Shown here piece by piece: positions 14,302-20,402 of a DNA stretch of 20,402 bases. The position numbers and the translations under genes were made by a program. Numbering within the stretch: position 1 is the first letter of the stretch; each line of letters begins with the position of its first letter. The notes beneath the pieces were generated by a model. It did not search any database. It saw nothing but the letters and a program-made list of their open reading frames with translations, and was not told the DNA's origin. Source of the DNA: Acidobacteriota bacterium (GTDB taxonomy: Bacteria > Acidobacteriota > Polarisedimenticolia > Polarisedimenticolales > Polarisedimenticolaceae); contig WVWW01000110.1 of the NCBI GenBank assembly GCA_011773795.1, forward strand, positions 311 to 20,712. The letters run 5' to 3'.

Positions 14302-15558
14302 ATGCGCCACGCCCGAAAGAGACTCCCGGTCGTCGTCGTCGCGATCGGGCTGCTCGTACCGCTGGCCGGTGCGATCGCCCGGGAGGATACGAGCCCGCCA
14401 CCGCGGAGCACCCTGCCGGACATCCCCGCTCCGCCCGATCTGACGGCACCACCGGAGGGGGCGATTCGAACGGAAAGCGGTCTGGTGTGGCGCCTCCTCG
14501 GGGAGCCGGCCGCCGCTGCCGAGCGGCCCGGCCCGACGGACACGGTCGATGTGCGCTACACCGGGTGGACGGCCGACGGCAAGGTCTTCGACACCACCGA
14601 GGTCGGCAAGCGTTCGCGCAGGTTCCGCGTCGGTGGGGCCATCCCGGGGTTCGAGGAGGGGATCCAGTTGCTCTCCGTCGGTGAGACGGGTCGGTTCTGG
14701 GTGCCCGAAAGGCTGGCTTATCCCGAGGGCGGCGACCGACCCTCGGGGATGCTCGTCTTTGACGTGACCCTGGTCGCGATCCAGCGTGGGCCCGCACGAC
14801 CGCCGCACCTCGAGACACCTCCCGAGGACGCCGTACGTTCGGAATCCGGCCTCGCCTGGGTCGTGCTCGAGACGGGCGACAGCGCCCAGGGATCGCCGGA
14901 GGGCGAGGCGACCGTCCTCGTCGAGTACCACGGCTGGACCACCGAAGGGGAGCTGCTGGACAGCACGCTGCACCGCGGGCAGCCACGTGCGTTCACACTG
15001 CACCTGGTGATCGACGGGTTTCGCGAGGCGTTCTCCACGATGGTCCCGGGCGAGCGGCGGTTGATCTGGATCCCCGAGGAGCTGACCAAGCTGGACGGGC
15101 GCACCACGCTCGACCAGACCGTGGTCTTCGACATGAAGCTGCTCTCCTTCATGTCCAAGCCGGACGACCGGGAGAACGTGATGACCGTTCCGGATGACGC
15201 GGAGCGCTCGGAGAGCGGGCTTGCCTGGAAGGTGCTTCAACCCGGTACCGGTGAGCTGCACGCGCAGGAAGGCGACACGGTCGAGATCCTGTACACGATC
15301 TGGAGCGGAGACGGGGAGGTGTTCGACTCGTCGTACGCGCACGCCCGCCCCGGGCGGTTCGAATTGAACGAGACGATGCCCGCGGGGTTCAACGAGGCGC
15401 TGTTCTCGATGGTCACCGGCGAGAAACGTCTGGTATGGATCCCGGAGGCGCTGGCCTACGGCGGACGCAAGGACCGTCCGCAGGGCATGCTCGTCTTCGA
15501 GATGCAGCTGTTGTCCATCGAGCCCCGCGAGGTTGACGCCGACCCCGGGAACTCGTAA
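14302..15558 (+). CDS. Secreted triple-domain FKBP-type peptidyl-prolyl isomerase
   Basis: The protein has 418 residues; the frame is open far upstream but the ATG at 14302 is followed directly by a signal peptide (MRHARKRLPVVVVAIGLLVPLAGAIA). Three FKBP repeats lie at about 58-160, 180-283 and 303-405, each introduced by a copy of P-x-D/E-x-A-x-R-x-ESGL-x-W. Repeat 1 keeps Phe96-Asp97, IPGFEEG and the Tyr of ERLAYPEG. Repeat 3 keeps Phe341-Asp342 and EALAYGG. Repeat 2 has LeuLeuAsp in place of the Phe-Asp context and EELTKLDG without the tyrosine, so it is probably not catalytic. FKBPs isomerise X-Pro bonds and chaperone folding; here outside the cytoplasm. No good Shine-Dalgarno is seen. 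It lies 41 bases after the fusion gene and 11 before the M14 peptidase. Confidence 0.9.
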   Translation: MRHARKRLPVVVVAIGLLVPLAGAIAREDTSPPPRSTLPDIPAPPDLTAPPEGAIRTESGLVWRLLGEPAAAAERPGPTDTVDVRYTGWTADGKVFDTTEVGKRSRRFRVGGAIPGFEEGIQLLSVGETGRFWVPERLAYPEGGDRPSGMLVFDVTLVAIQRGPARPPHLETPPEDAVRSESGLAWVVLETGDSAQGSPEGEATVLVEYHGWTTEGELLDSTLHRGQPRAFTLHLVIDGFREAFSTMVPGERRLIWIPEELTKLDGRTTLDQTVVFDMKLLSFMSKPDDRENVMTVPDDAERSESGLAWKVLQPGTGELHAQEGDTVEILYTIWSGDGEVFDSSYAHARPGRFELNETMPAGFNEALFSMVTGEKRLVWIPEALAYGGRKDRPQGMLVFEMQLLSIEPREVDADPGNS

Positions 15559-15569
15559 AACGTCGCTCA

Positions 15570-17966
15570 ATGACCCACTCCACAAGACTCGTGGTCGTGG
15601 CTCTGGTCTTGGGCTCCGGCATCGGAGTCGCCGCCGAGCACCCGTTTCCCGTGCGCGTCGAGCTGGACATCGACGGCGATGCGCGTGCGTTTCTCCGCAA
15701 CCTCGACTTCAACGTGGATGCGGCGTTCGACGGCTGGGCCCGCGTCTACGTCAACGCGGAGGAACTGGCGAAGCTTCAGAACGCCGGCTTCAGCGCGACG
15801 CGGCTGCCGGACGACGGCCCGCGGATGGCCGAGCTGGCCCGCATGCAGGCGGCCGAGACCGTGCACACGCCCGAAGGGGCGGTCGCCGCGCAGTACCACA
15901 CGTACGCGACGCTGGAGGCGGACCTGCAACAGATCGCCGCCGACCATCCCTCGATCGTGCGGCTGACCAGCATCGGACAGACCGTTTTGGGCAAGCACCT
16001 TTGGATCGTCAAATTGACCGACAACCCGGATGTCGAGGAGTACGAGCCGGGAGTGACCTACATCTCCTCGATGCATGGCGACGAGGTCGTCGGCAAGGAG
16101 CTGCTTTACAACCTGATCGACTACATGACGGACAACTACGGGTCCGACCCGCGTGTCACCAACCTGGTCGACTCGACCGAGCTCTGGATCATGCCCTCGA
16201 TGAATCCGGACGGGACCGAGGCGGGCAGCCGGTACAACGCCAACGGCGTCGATCTCAACCGCGACTTCCCCGACCAGTTCGTCGATCCGGTCAACACGAG
16301 TGCCGGGCGAGCCCCCGAAACCGCCGCGATCATGGCCTGGCGTGCTCAGCACACCTCGACGCTGGCGACCAACATGCACGGCGGGGCACTCGTCGCGAAC
16401 TACCCGTTCGACAGCAACCCGGCGGGCACCGATACGTTCAGCCCCACGCCCCAGCCGGACCACGACACCTTCGTGCGGCTGGCCCGGACCTACGCCGACA
16501 ACAACCCGCCGATGTCGACCAGCAACTCGCATCCCGCCTGGGACGACGGGATCACCAACGGCGCCGACTGGTACGCGATCAACGGCGGGATGCAGGACTG
16601 GAACTACGTCTGGCACGGCGATCACGAGGTGCTCGTGGAGGTCAGCTCGATCAAGTGGCCTCCGGCGAACCAGCTACCGGACTTCTGGGCCGACAACCTG
16701 GAATCGATGCTGGCTTACATGGAACGCGCTCACGAGGGCGTGCGTGGGCTGGTGACCGATCAAACGACCGGACTACCGCTGGCGGCGACGATCCACCTCG
16801 ACGCCAGCCCGCACCCGACCTACACCGACCCGGAGGTAGGGGACTATCACCGTGTCGTCGCGCCGGGGACCTACAAGCTGAACGTCAGCGCGCCGTACTA
16901 CGAGCCCCAGGCATTCCCGACCGTGACGATCAACGACGGTCCGTCGACCGTGGTCGACGTGGCGCTCGTGCCGTCCCCGACTCAACTGCAGGCGTTCGCT
17001 TTCGATCTGCAGGACGGCGGCGACGGCATCTTCGACCCCGGCGAATCCTCGACGCTCGCCGTGACACTGCAGAACCTCGGTCAGACGGCGACGAACGTGA
17101 ACGCCGAGCTGATCCCCACCGGGTACTACGGGCAGGTGACGCAGGCCCATGCCGCTTACCCGGACATCGGCGTCGGGGCGACCGCGTCGTCCGCCGCGCC
17201 GCACTACGACGTGCTCCTCGATACCGCAACGCCCGCAGGCCACCGCGCCGGCTACGCGCTGCAGTGGGTGACCGACCAGGGCGTCGGGCAGTCCGAGCCG
17301 TTCTTCATCGACGTCGGGGCGGCGATCAACGAGAGCCTACCCTCGACCGACGTTCCCTACGGGATCTCCGACAGCGGCCCGCAACCCGTCTCCAGCGAGA
17401 TCGTCTCCGCCATCGCGGCGGAGATCGTCGCGGTACGCGTCGCGATCGACCTGACCCACACCTACATCGGCGACCTGCTGGTCGAGCTGGTCTCGCCGGC
17501 GGGGACGCGGGTGACGCTGCACGACCACTCCGGCGGTTCTCAGGACGACATCATCGGCACGTACGGTGTGGACCTCAGCTCGTTGGATCCGTTGTCGGTC
17601 TACACCTGTGAGCCGGCCAACGGCACCTGGACGCTGGAGGTCACCGACGACTTCGGCGGCGACAACGGAACCCTCAACGCCTGGTCGCTGGAGATCGACG
17701 GCCGGCCTGCGGAGCCTGCTCCACCGGAAGTGAAGTTCCGCGGCGCCGAGATGTTCTCCGGCGTGGCACGTTTCGAGTGGTGGCCCTACTCGTGCTTGAC
17801 GTCCTACCGCGTCTACCGCGCGACCGATCCGAGCCAGCCGGCCAATTTCTCGGACGTTACCTCCGAGGACGCCGACCCGACGGACACACTCTTCGACGAC
17901 ACGTCGGCCGATCCGATCTCGTATTTCCTCGTGACCGGCGTTGGTCGGAACGGGGAAGGCCCCTGA
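15570..17966 (+). CDS. Secreted M14 metallocarboxypeptidase with P domain
   Basis: The protein has 798 residues with a signal peptide (1-22, ending GVAAE). A propeptide-like region (about 25-104) precedes the M14 catalytic domain (105-385). Zinc ligands are His169 and Glu172 (SSMHGDE) and His270 (ATNMHGG). Substrate-binding Arg231 lies in NGVDLNRDF, and catalytic Glu357 in EVLVEVSSIKWPP. Then follow a carboxypeptidase-regulatory-like beta domain (390-467), a CARDB-like segment (470-580), a proprotein-convertase P domain (590-710: TYIGDLLVELVSPAGTRVTLHDHSGG and GTWTLEVTDDFGGDNGTLNAWSLEI) and a fibronectin-like end (715-797). It would remove C-terminal residues from proteins outside the cell. 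The short gap after the secreted FKBP gene suggests cotranscription and possibly assisted folding. Confidence 0.93.
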   Translation: MTHSTRLVVVALVLGSGIGVAAEHPFPVRVELDIDGDARAFLRNLDFNVDAAFDGWARVYVNAEELAKLQNAGFSATRLPDDGPRMAELARMQAAETVHTPEGAVAAQYHTYATLEADLQQIAADHPSIVRLTSIGQTVLGKHLWIVKLTDNPDVEEYEPGVTYISSMHGDEVVGKELLYNLIDYMTDNYGSDPRVTNLVDSTELWIMPSMNPDGTEAGSRYNANGVDLNRDFPDQFVDPVNTSAGRAPETAAIMAWRAQHTSTLATNMHGGALVANYPFDSNPAGTDTFSPTPQPDHDTFVRLARTYADNNPPMSTSNSHPAWDDGITNGADWYAINGGMQDWNYVWHGDHEVLVEVSSIKWPPANQLPDFWADNLESMLAYMERAHEGVRGLVTDQTTGLPLAATIHLDASPHPTYTDPEVGDYHRVVAPGTYKLNVSAPYYEPQAFPTVTINDGPSTVVDVALVPSPTQLQAFAFDLQDGGDGIFDPGESSTLAVTLQNLGQTATNVNAELIPTGYYGQVTQAHAAYPDIGVGATASSAAPHYDVLLDTATPAGHRAGYALQWVTDQGVGQSEPFFIDVGAAINESLPSTDVPYGISDSGPQPVSSEIVSAIAAEIVAVRVAIDLTHTYIGDLLVELVSPAGTRVTLHDHSGGSQDDIIGTYGVDLSSLDPLSVYTCEPANGTWTLEVTDDFGGDNGTLNAWSLEIDGRPAEPAPPEVKFRGAEMFSGVARFEWWPYSCLTSYRVYRATDPSQPANFSDVTSEDADPTDTLFDDTSADPISYFLVTGVGRNGEGP

Positions 17967-18068
17967 GCGCACCTACGACGCAAATGATGGGGCGCGTGGG
18001 ATTGCAGCTGTCGCTAGAATCTGTGGCCCGGGCCGTCTACGGTCAAACAGGGGCTGAAAACACTGCCG

Positions 18069-18815
18069 GTGGAGGACGCGTTGCGTTGGGTGGTCGGTGA
18101 TCTTCAAGGCTGTGCGGAGCCGCTCGAGCGGTTGCTCGAGGAGATTCGGTTCGACCGCGGGCGCGACGAGTTGTGGTCCGTCGGTGACGTGGTGAACCGT
18201 GGGCCGGACTCCGCCAAGGCCCTCCGGTTGTGGAAGGACGTCGGCGCACGTGGTGTCCTGGGGAACCACGATGTCTACGCCCTGCTCGCCGCGTCCGGCA
18301 CCTGGCCGCGTAAGCGCGATACGCTGGACGATCTGTTTTCCGCCGCGGATCGCGACGATCTGCTCGAGACCCTCCGCCGCCTCCCGTTGCTGGTCCACCT
18401 GCCCGCCCCGTGCAACGGGGCGGAGGACGCCTGGCTCGTCCATGCAGGGATCTTGCCCGGATGGAGCGACCTGGAACGTTTGGCCGCCGAGTTCAATGCG
18501 GGAACGCACGACGATGCGTGGCTGCAGAGCGAATCCGTCTCTGCCGCCACACGGGTGCGCTGTTGCACGCCGGAGGGCGGGCTCTCCCGGGAGACGGGGC
18601 CGCCGGACGCCTGCGTGGAGCCGTATCGCGCGTGGGATGCCTACTACAGCGGGGAGACGCGTATCGTTCACGGCCACTGGGCACGCCGCGGCCATTACCG
18701 CGGCGAGCGCACGATCGGTCTCGATTCGGGTTGCGTGTACGGCGGTCCGTTGACCGCCTGGTGCCAGGACGACGACCGCATCGTCCAGGTACCCGGCAAC
18801 CGGGACACGCGATGA
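18069..18815 (+). CDS. apaH: Bis(5'-nucleosyl)-tetraphosphatase (ApaH-like phosphoesterase)
   Basis: The protein has 248 residues from GTG 18069, a little shorter than typical ApaH (about 270-280). Metallophosphatase motifs appear in order: GDLQGC (10-15), GDVVNRGP (39-46), GNHD (65-68), VHAG (124-127), then VHGHWA and a final LDSGCVYGGPLTAW, which is characteristic of ApaH. The enzyme hydrolyses Ap4A to two ADP in the cytoplasm, controlling dinucleoside alarmone levels and RNA cap-like ends. GGAGG at 18071-18075 followed by TTG 18081 may mark the real start, which would shorten the protein by four residues without touching a motif. It overlaps exonuclease III by ATGA. Confidence 0.9.
   Translation: MEDALRWVVGDLQGCAEPLERLLEEIRFDRGRDELWSVGDVVNRGPDSAKALRLWKDVGARGVLGNHDVYALLAASGTWPRKRDTLDDLFSAADRDDLLETLRRLPLLVHLPAPCNGAEDAWLVHAGILPGWSDLERLAAEFNAGTHDDAWLQSESVSAATRVRCCTPEGGLSRETGPPDACVEPYRAWDAYYSGETRIVHGHWARRGHYRGERTIGLDSGCVYGGPLTAWCQDDDRIVQVPGNRDTR
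18071..18075 (+). promoter_or_regulatory. Possible ribosome binding site for a TTG start of apaH
   Basis: GGAGG lies just after the GTG at 18069 and five bases before an in-frame TTG at 18081. The GTG itself has no purine-rich site upstream. ApaH proteins usually begin only a few residues before the GD-x-x-GC motif, which fits the TTG. Confidence 0.45.
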
Positions 18816-19582
18816 AGATCGCCACCTGGAACGTCAACGGCCTGCGCGCGCGGCTCGACTTCGTCCTGCACTGGCTCGCGGCCCGGCAACCGGACCTGGT
18901 CGGGATCCAGGAGCTCAAGTTGACCGACGAACAGTTCCCGCACGAGCAGCTCCGCGGCGCCGGTTATCACGCGATCGCCCACGGGCAAAAGGGCTGGAAC
19001 GGAGTCGCGATCCTCTCCCGCGAGCCGCTAGAGATCGTTGCCAAGGGTCTGCCGGGTGGTGACGAGATGGGTTCGCGTCTGATCAGCGGCCGGATCGGCG
19101 AGCTCGTGTTCACCACCGTCTACGTCCCCAACGGGAAGTCGGTCGAACACGAGGATTACCCGCGCAAGCTGAGGTGGCTCGAGACCCTGGCGGTTTATTT
19201 CCGCGACCACCACGACCCGAACGGTGTCGAGATCCTGTGCGGCGATTTCAATATCGTTCCGGAGCCGATCGACAGCTGGCACGAGGACCCCGCAAGCGTG
19301 CACCACACGCCCGCGGAGCGCGAGCGGTTGCGCGCCCTCCTCGATTTCGGCTTCACCGACCTGTTCCGCGAAAAACACCCAGAAAGGCAGATGTTTTCAT
19401 GGTGGGACTACCGCGGCGGGGCATTCCACCGCAACCTGGGGCTGCGGATCGACCTGCTGCTCGGCACCGCCCGCGTCCGGGAGCGGGTGCGCTCGATCGA
19501 GGTCGATCGCGACTATCGTAAGAAAAAGGACGGTCTGATTGCATCCGACCACGCGCCGGTCATATTAGAGCTACAGAGATGA
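18812..19582 (+). CDS. xthA: Exodeoxyribonuclease III (AP endonuclease)
   Basis: The protein has 256 residues, the usual XthA length. The start is ATG 18812, overlapping the apaH stop by ATGA; the frame is open upstream but only as a shadow of apaH. Motifs of the endonuclease/exonuclease/phosphatase fold: MKIATWNVNGLRARL with Asn7, LVGIQELKL with metal-ligand Glu34, FTTVYVPNG with Tyr104, GDFNIVPEPID with Asp145 and Asn147, LGLRIDLLLGT, and a C-terminal ASDHAPV with Asp246-His247. It cleaves DNA at abasic sites and degrades 3' ends in base excision repair. The coupling to apaH and to the following gene suggests co-expression, but a shared pathway is not obvious. Confidence 0.96.
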   Translation: MKIATWNVNGLRARLDFVLHWLAARQPDLVGIQELKLTDEQFPHEQLRGAGYHAIAHGQKGWNGVAILSREPLEIVAKGLPGGDEMGSRLISGRIGELVFTTVYVPNGKSVEHEDYPRKLRWLETLAVYFRDHHDPNGVEILCGDFNIVPEPIDSWHEDPASVHHTPAERERLRALLDFGFTDLFREKHPERQMFSWWDYRGGAFHRNLGLRIDLLLGTARVRERVRSIEVDRDYRKKKDGLIASDHAPVILELQR

Positions 19583-20402
19583 GAGAGCAGCCGATATCCG
19601 TGGCCGGGGTCTGCAATACCGGTGTGGTCGCCGGCGGCCGGGCCGATCCGCATGCCGCCCCCGACCTGTTGATCGAGGTGCCCCACGGTGCCACGCGGCT
19701 CTTGCACTACGAGTCGCTCCGCGGTGTCTTGAAGGGCGACTACCCGGACGACCTGATCAAATTCTTCTATGTCAACACCGACGTCGGCGCGCCGGAAACG
19801 GCGGTCGCGATCGCGCGCGGCCTGTTGAAGAGCCAGCCGGAATTGAAGATCCGCATCCTCCGCAGCCTCGTGCCGCGGACGTTTATCGACTGCAACCGCA
19901 CGCCCGGCGCGACCAACGGCAACCCCAAGGTCACGCCACGAGTGCCGGACTACGTCACCGACCCCGCAGACATCGACACGATCACCGCATACCACCAGAG
20001 CTACGTCGCGCAGGCCGAGCGGGCTTACGCCGAGGTCTGCGGCGAAGGCGGTCAGGCGTTGATCCTGCACACCTACGCCCCGCGCACCGTCGACCTCTCG
20101 AACATCAACGGGAACATCGTCGAGCAGTTGGCCGAAGCGTGGAAACCGAACAACCGGCGCAAGTGGTCCAAGAGACCCGATGTGGATCTGATCACCATGC
20201 CCCCGGACGGCGAGTCGCTGGCCTCCCCCGATCTCGTCGACGAAGTCCGCCGGCGTTACAGGTCGATCAAGATCGATGTCGCCGAGAACGCGACCTACAA
20301 TCTCCACCCGGACACGCTCGGCTGGCGCTGGTCTCGGGAATACCCCCGGCGCGTCTTGTGCGTCGAGCTGAATCGTCAACGTCTCGTGCGCAAGTGGACC
20401 CC
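19579..20402 (+). CDS. N-formylglutamate amidohydrolase-like protein (3' end outside window)
   Basis: An open frame of 274 codons begins at ATG 19579, overlapping the xthA stop by ATGA, and runs off the right edge. Features of the FGase family are visible: LLIEVPHGATR near residue 30, NTDVGAPETAVAIARGL (66-82), LVPRTFIDCNRTPG (about 97-110), ITAYHQSYVAQAERAY and LILHTYAPRTVDLSNING, which correspond to the family's PH-x-G, D-x-x-x, R-x-x-x-D-x-NR, YH and H-S/T blocks. The family hydrolyses N-formyl amino acids such as N-formyl-L-glutamate; many members have other, unknown amide substrates. The match is by motif recognition at moderate strength, and the missing C-terminus limits it. Confidence 0.6.
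   Translation, partial: MREQPISVAGVCNTGVVAGGRADPHAAPDLLIEVPHGATRLLHYESLRGVLKGDYPDDLIKFFYVNTDVGAPETAVAIARGLLKSQPELKIRILRSLVPRTFIDCNRTPGATNGNPKVTPRVPDYVTDPADIDTITAYHQSYVAQAERAYAEVCGEGGQALILHTYAPRTVDLSNINGNIVEQLAEAWKPNNRRKWSKRPDVDLITMPPDGESLASPDLVDEVRRRYRSIKIDVAENATYNLHPDTLGWRWSREYPRRVLCVELNRQRLVRKWT

Noticed and set aside
14227..15585. Minus-strand open frame of 452 codons across the FKBP gene
   Set aside because: Shadow of three clear FKBP repeats on the plus strand; no own motif or start signal.
15533..17611. Plus-strand open frame of 692 codons inside the M14 gene
   Set aside because: Out-of-frame shadow, strongly arginine-rich; the M14 and P-domain motifs lie in the frame starting at 15570.
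17988..18020. Possible sigma54 or sigma70 promoter before apaH (TTGCA, TAGAAT)
   Set aside because: The GG-to-GC spacing does not match sigma54, and TAGAAT has no -35 hexamer at a suitable distance.
18025..18034. Palindrome GGCCCGGGCC
   Set aside because: Too short and with no T run to be a terminator; short GC palindromes are expected by chance at this composition.

Overview
The window is a high-GC (well over 60%) bacterial chromosomal segment with dense, mostly operonic gene packing. Several stop/start overlaps of the ATGA or GTGA type are present. A lipobox, several signal peptides, an ornithine-lipid-type acyltransferase pair and secreted peptidases suggest a Gram-negative, probably environmental, bacterium such as Acidobacteriota, Myxococcota or a relative. 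No rRNA, tRNA or CRISPR is present and nothing in the sequence fixes the taxon. No gene-free stretch exceeds 300 bases; the longest are 2696-2887 and 645-818.

Left part (1-9484), mostly minus strand. The window opens inside a secreted PQQ-type glucose/sorbosone dehydrogenase-like gene (minus, 3' end missing). Divergent from it is a small secreted coiled-coil protein, which abuts tail to tail, with no intervening base, a YceI-family lipoprotein. Next comes an orphan regulator with an excisionase-like HTH placed before a receiver domain. A minus-strand run follows, read from 8142 down to 2888: M32 carboxypeptidase, EamA transporter (GTGA overlap), UbiD-family decarboxylase and quinone oxidoreductase. 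The EamA/UbiD junction is occupied by a 75-bp inverted-repeat element that supplies the EamA stop codon and touches the UbiD start codon. A DUF418 membrane protein (8231-9484, minus) ends at a clear rho-independent terminator.

Middle part (9572-14260), plus strand. This is a tightly coupled operon: an OlsB-like N-acyltransferase, an OlsA/PlsC-like acyltransferase (ATGA overlap), a DinB-fold protein, and (ATGA overlap) an 862-residue protein that joins an alpha/beta hydrolase, a DedA/VTT membrane domain and a C-terminal ATP-grasp ligase. The domains would place a hydrolase outside, a lipid-scramblase-type fold in the membrane and an ATP-dependent ligase inside. With the two acyltransferases this makes a plausible, to my knowledge uncharacterised, aminolipid synthesis, modification and translocation module. 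It is the best candidate in the window for a new system.

Right part (14302-20402), plus strand. A secreted protein with three FKBP domains (the middle one degenerate) is followed after 11 bases by a secreted multidomain M14 metallocarboxypeptidase with a proprotein-convertase P domain. Then comes a second translationally coupled set: ApaH-like Ap4A hydrolase, exonuclease III and an N-formylglutamate-amidohydrolase-like protein that runs off the end of the window.
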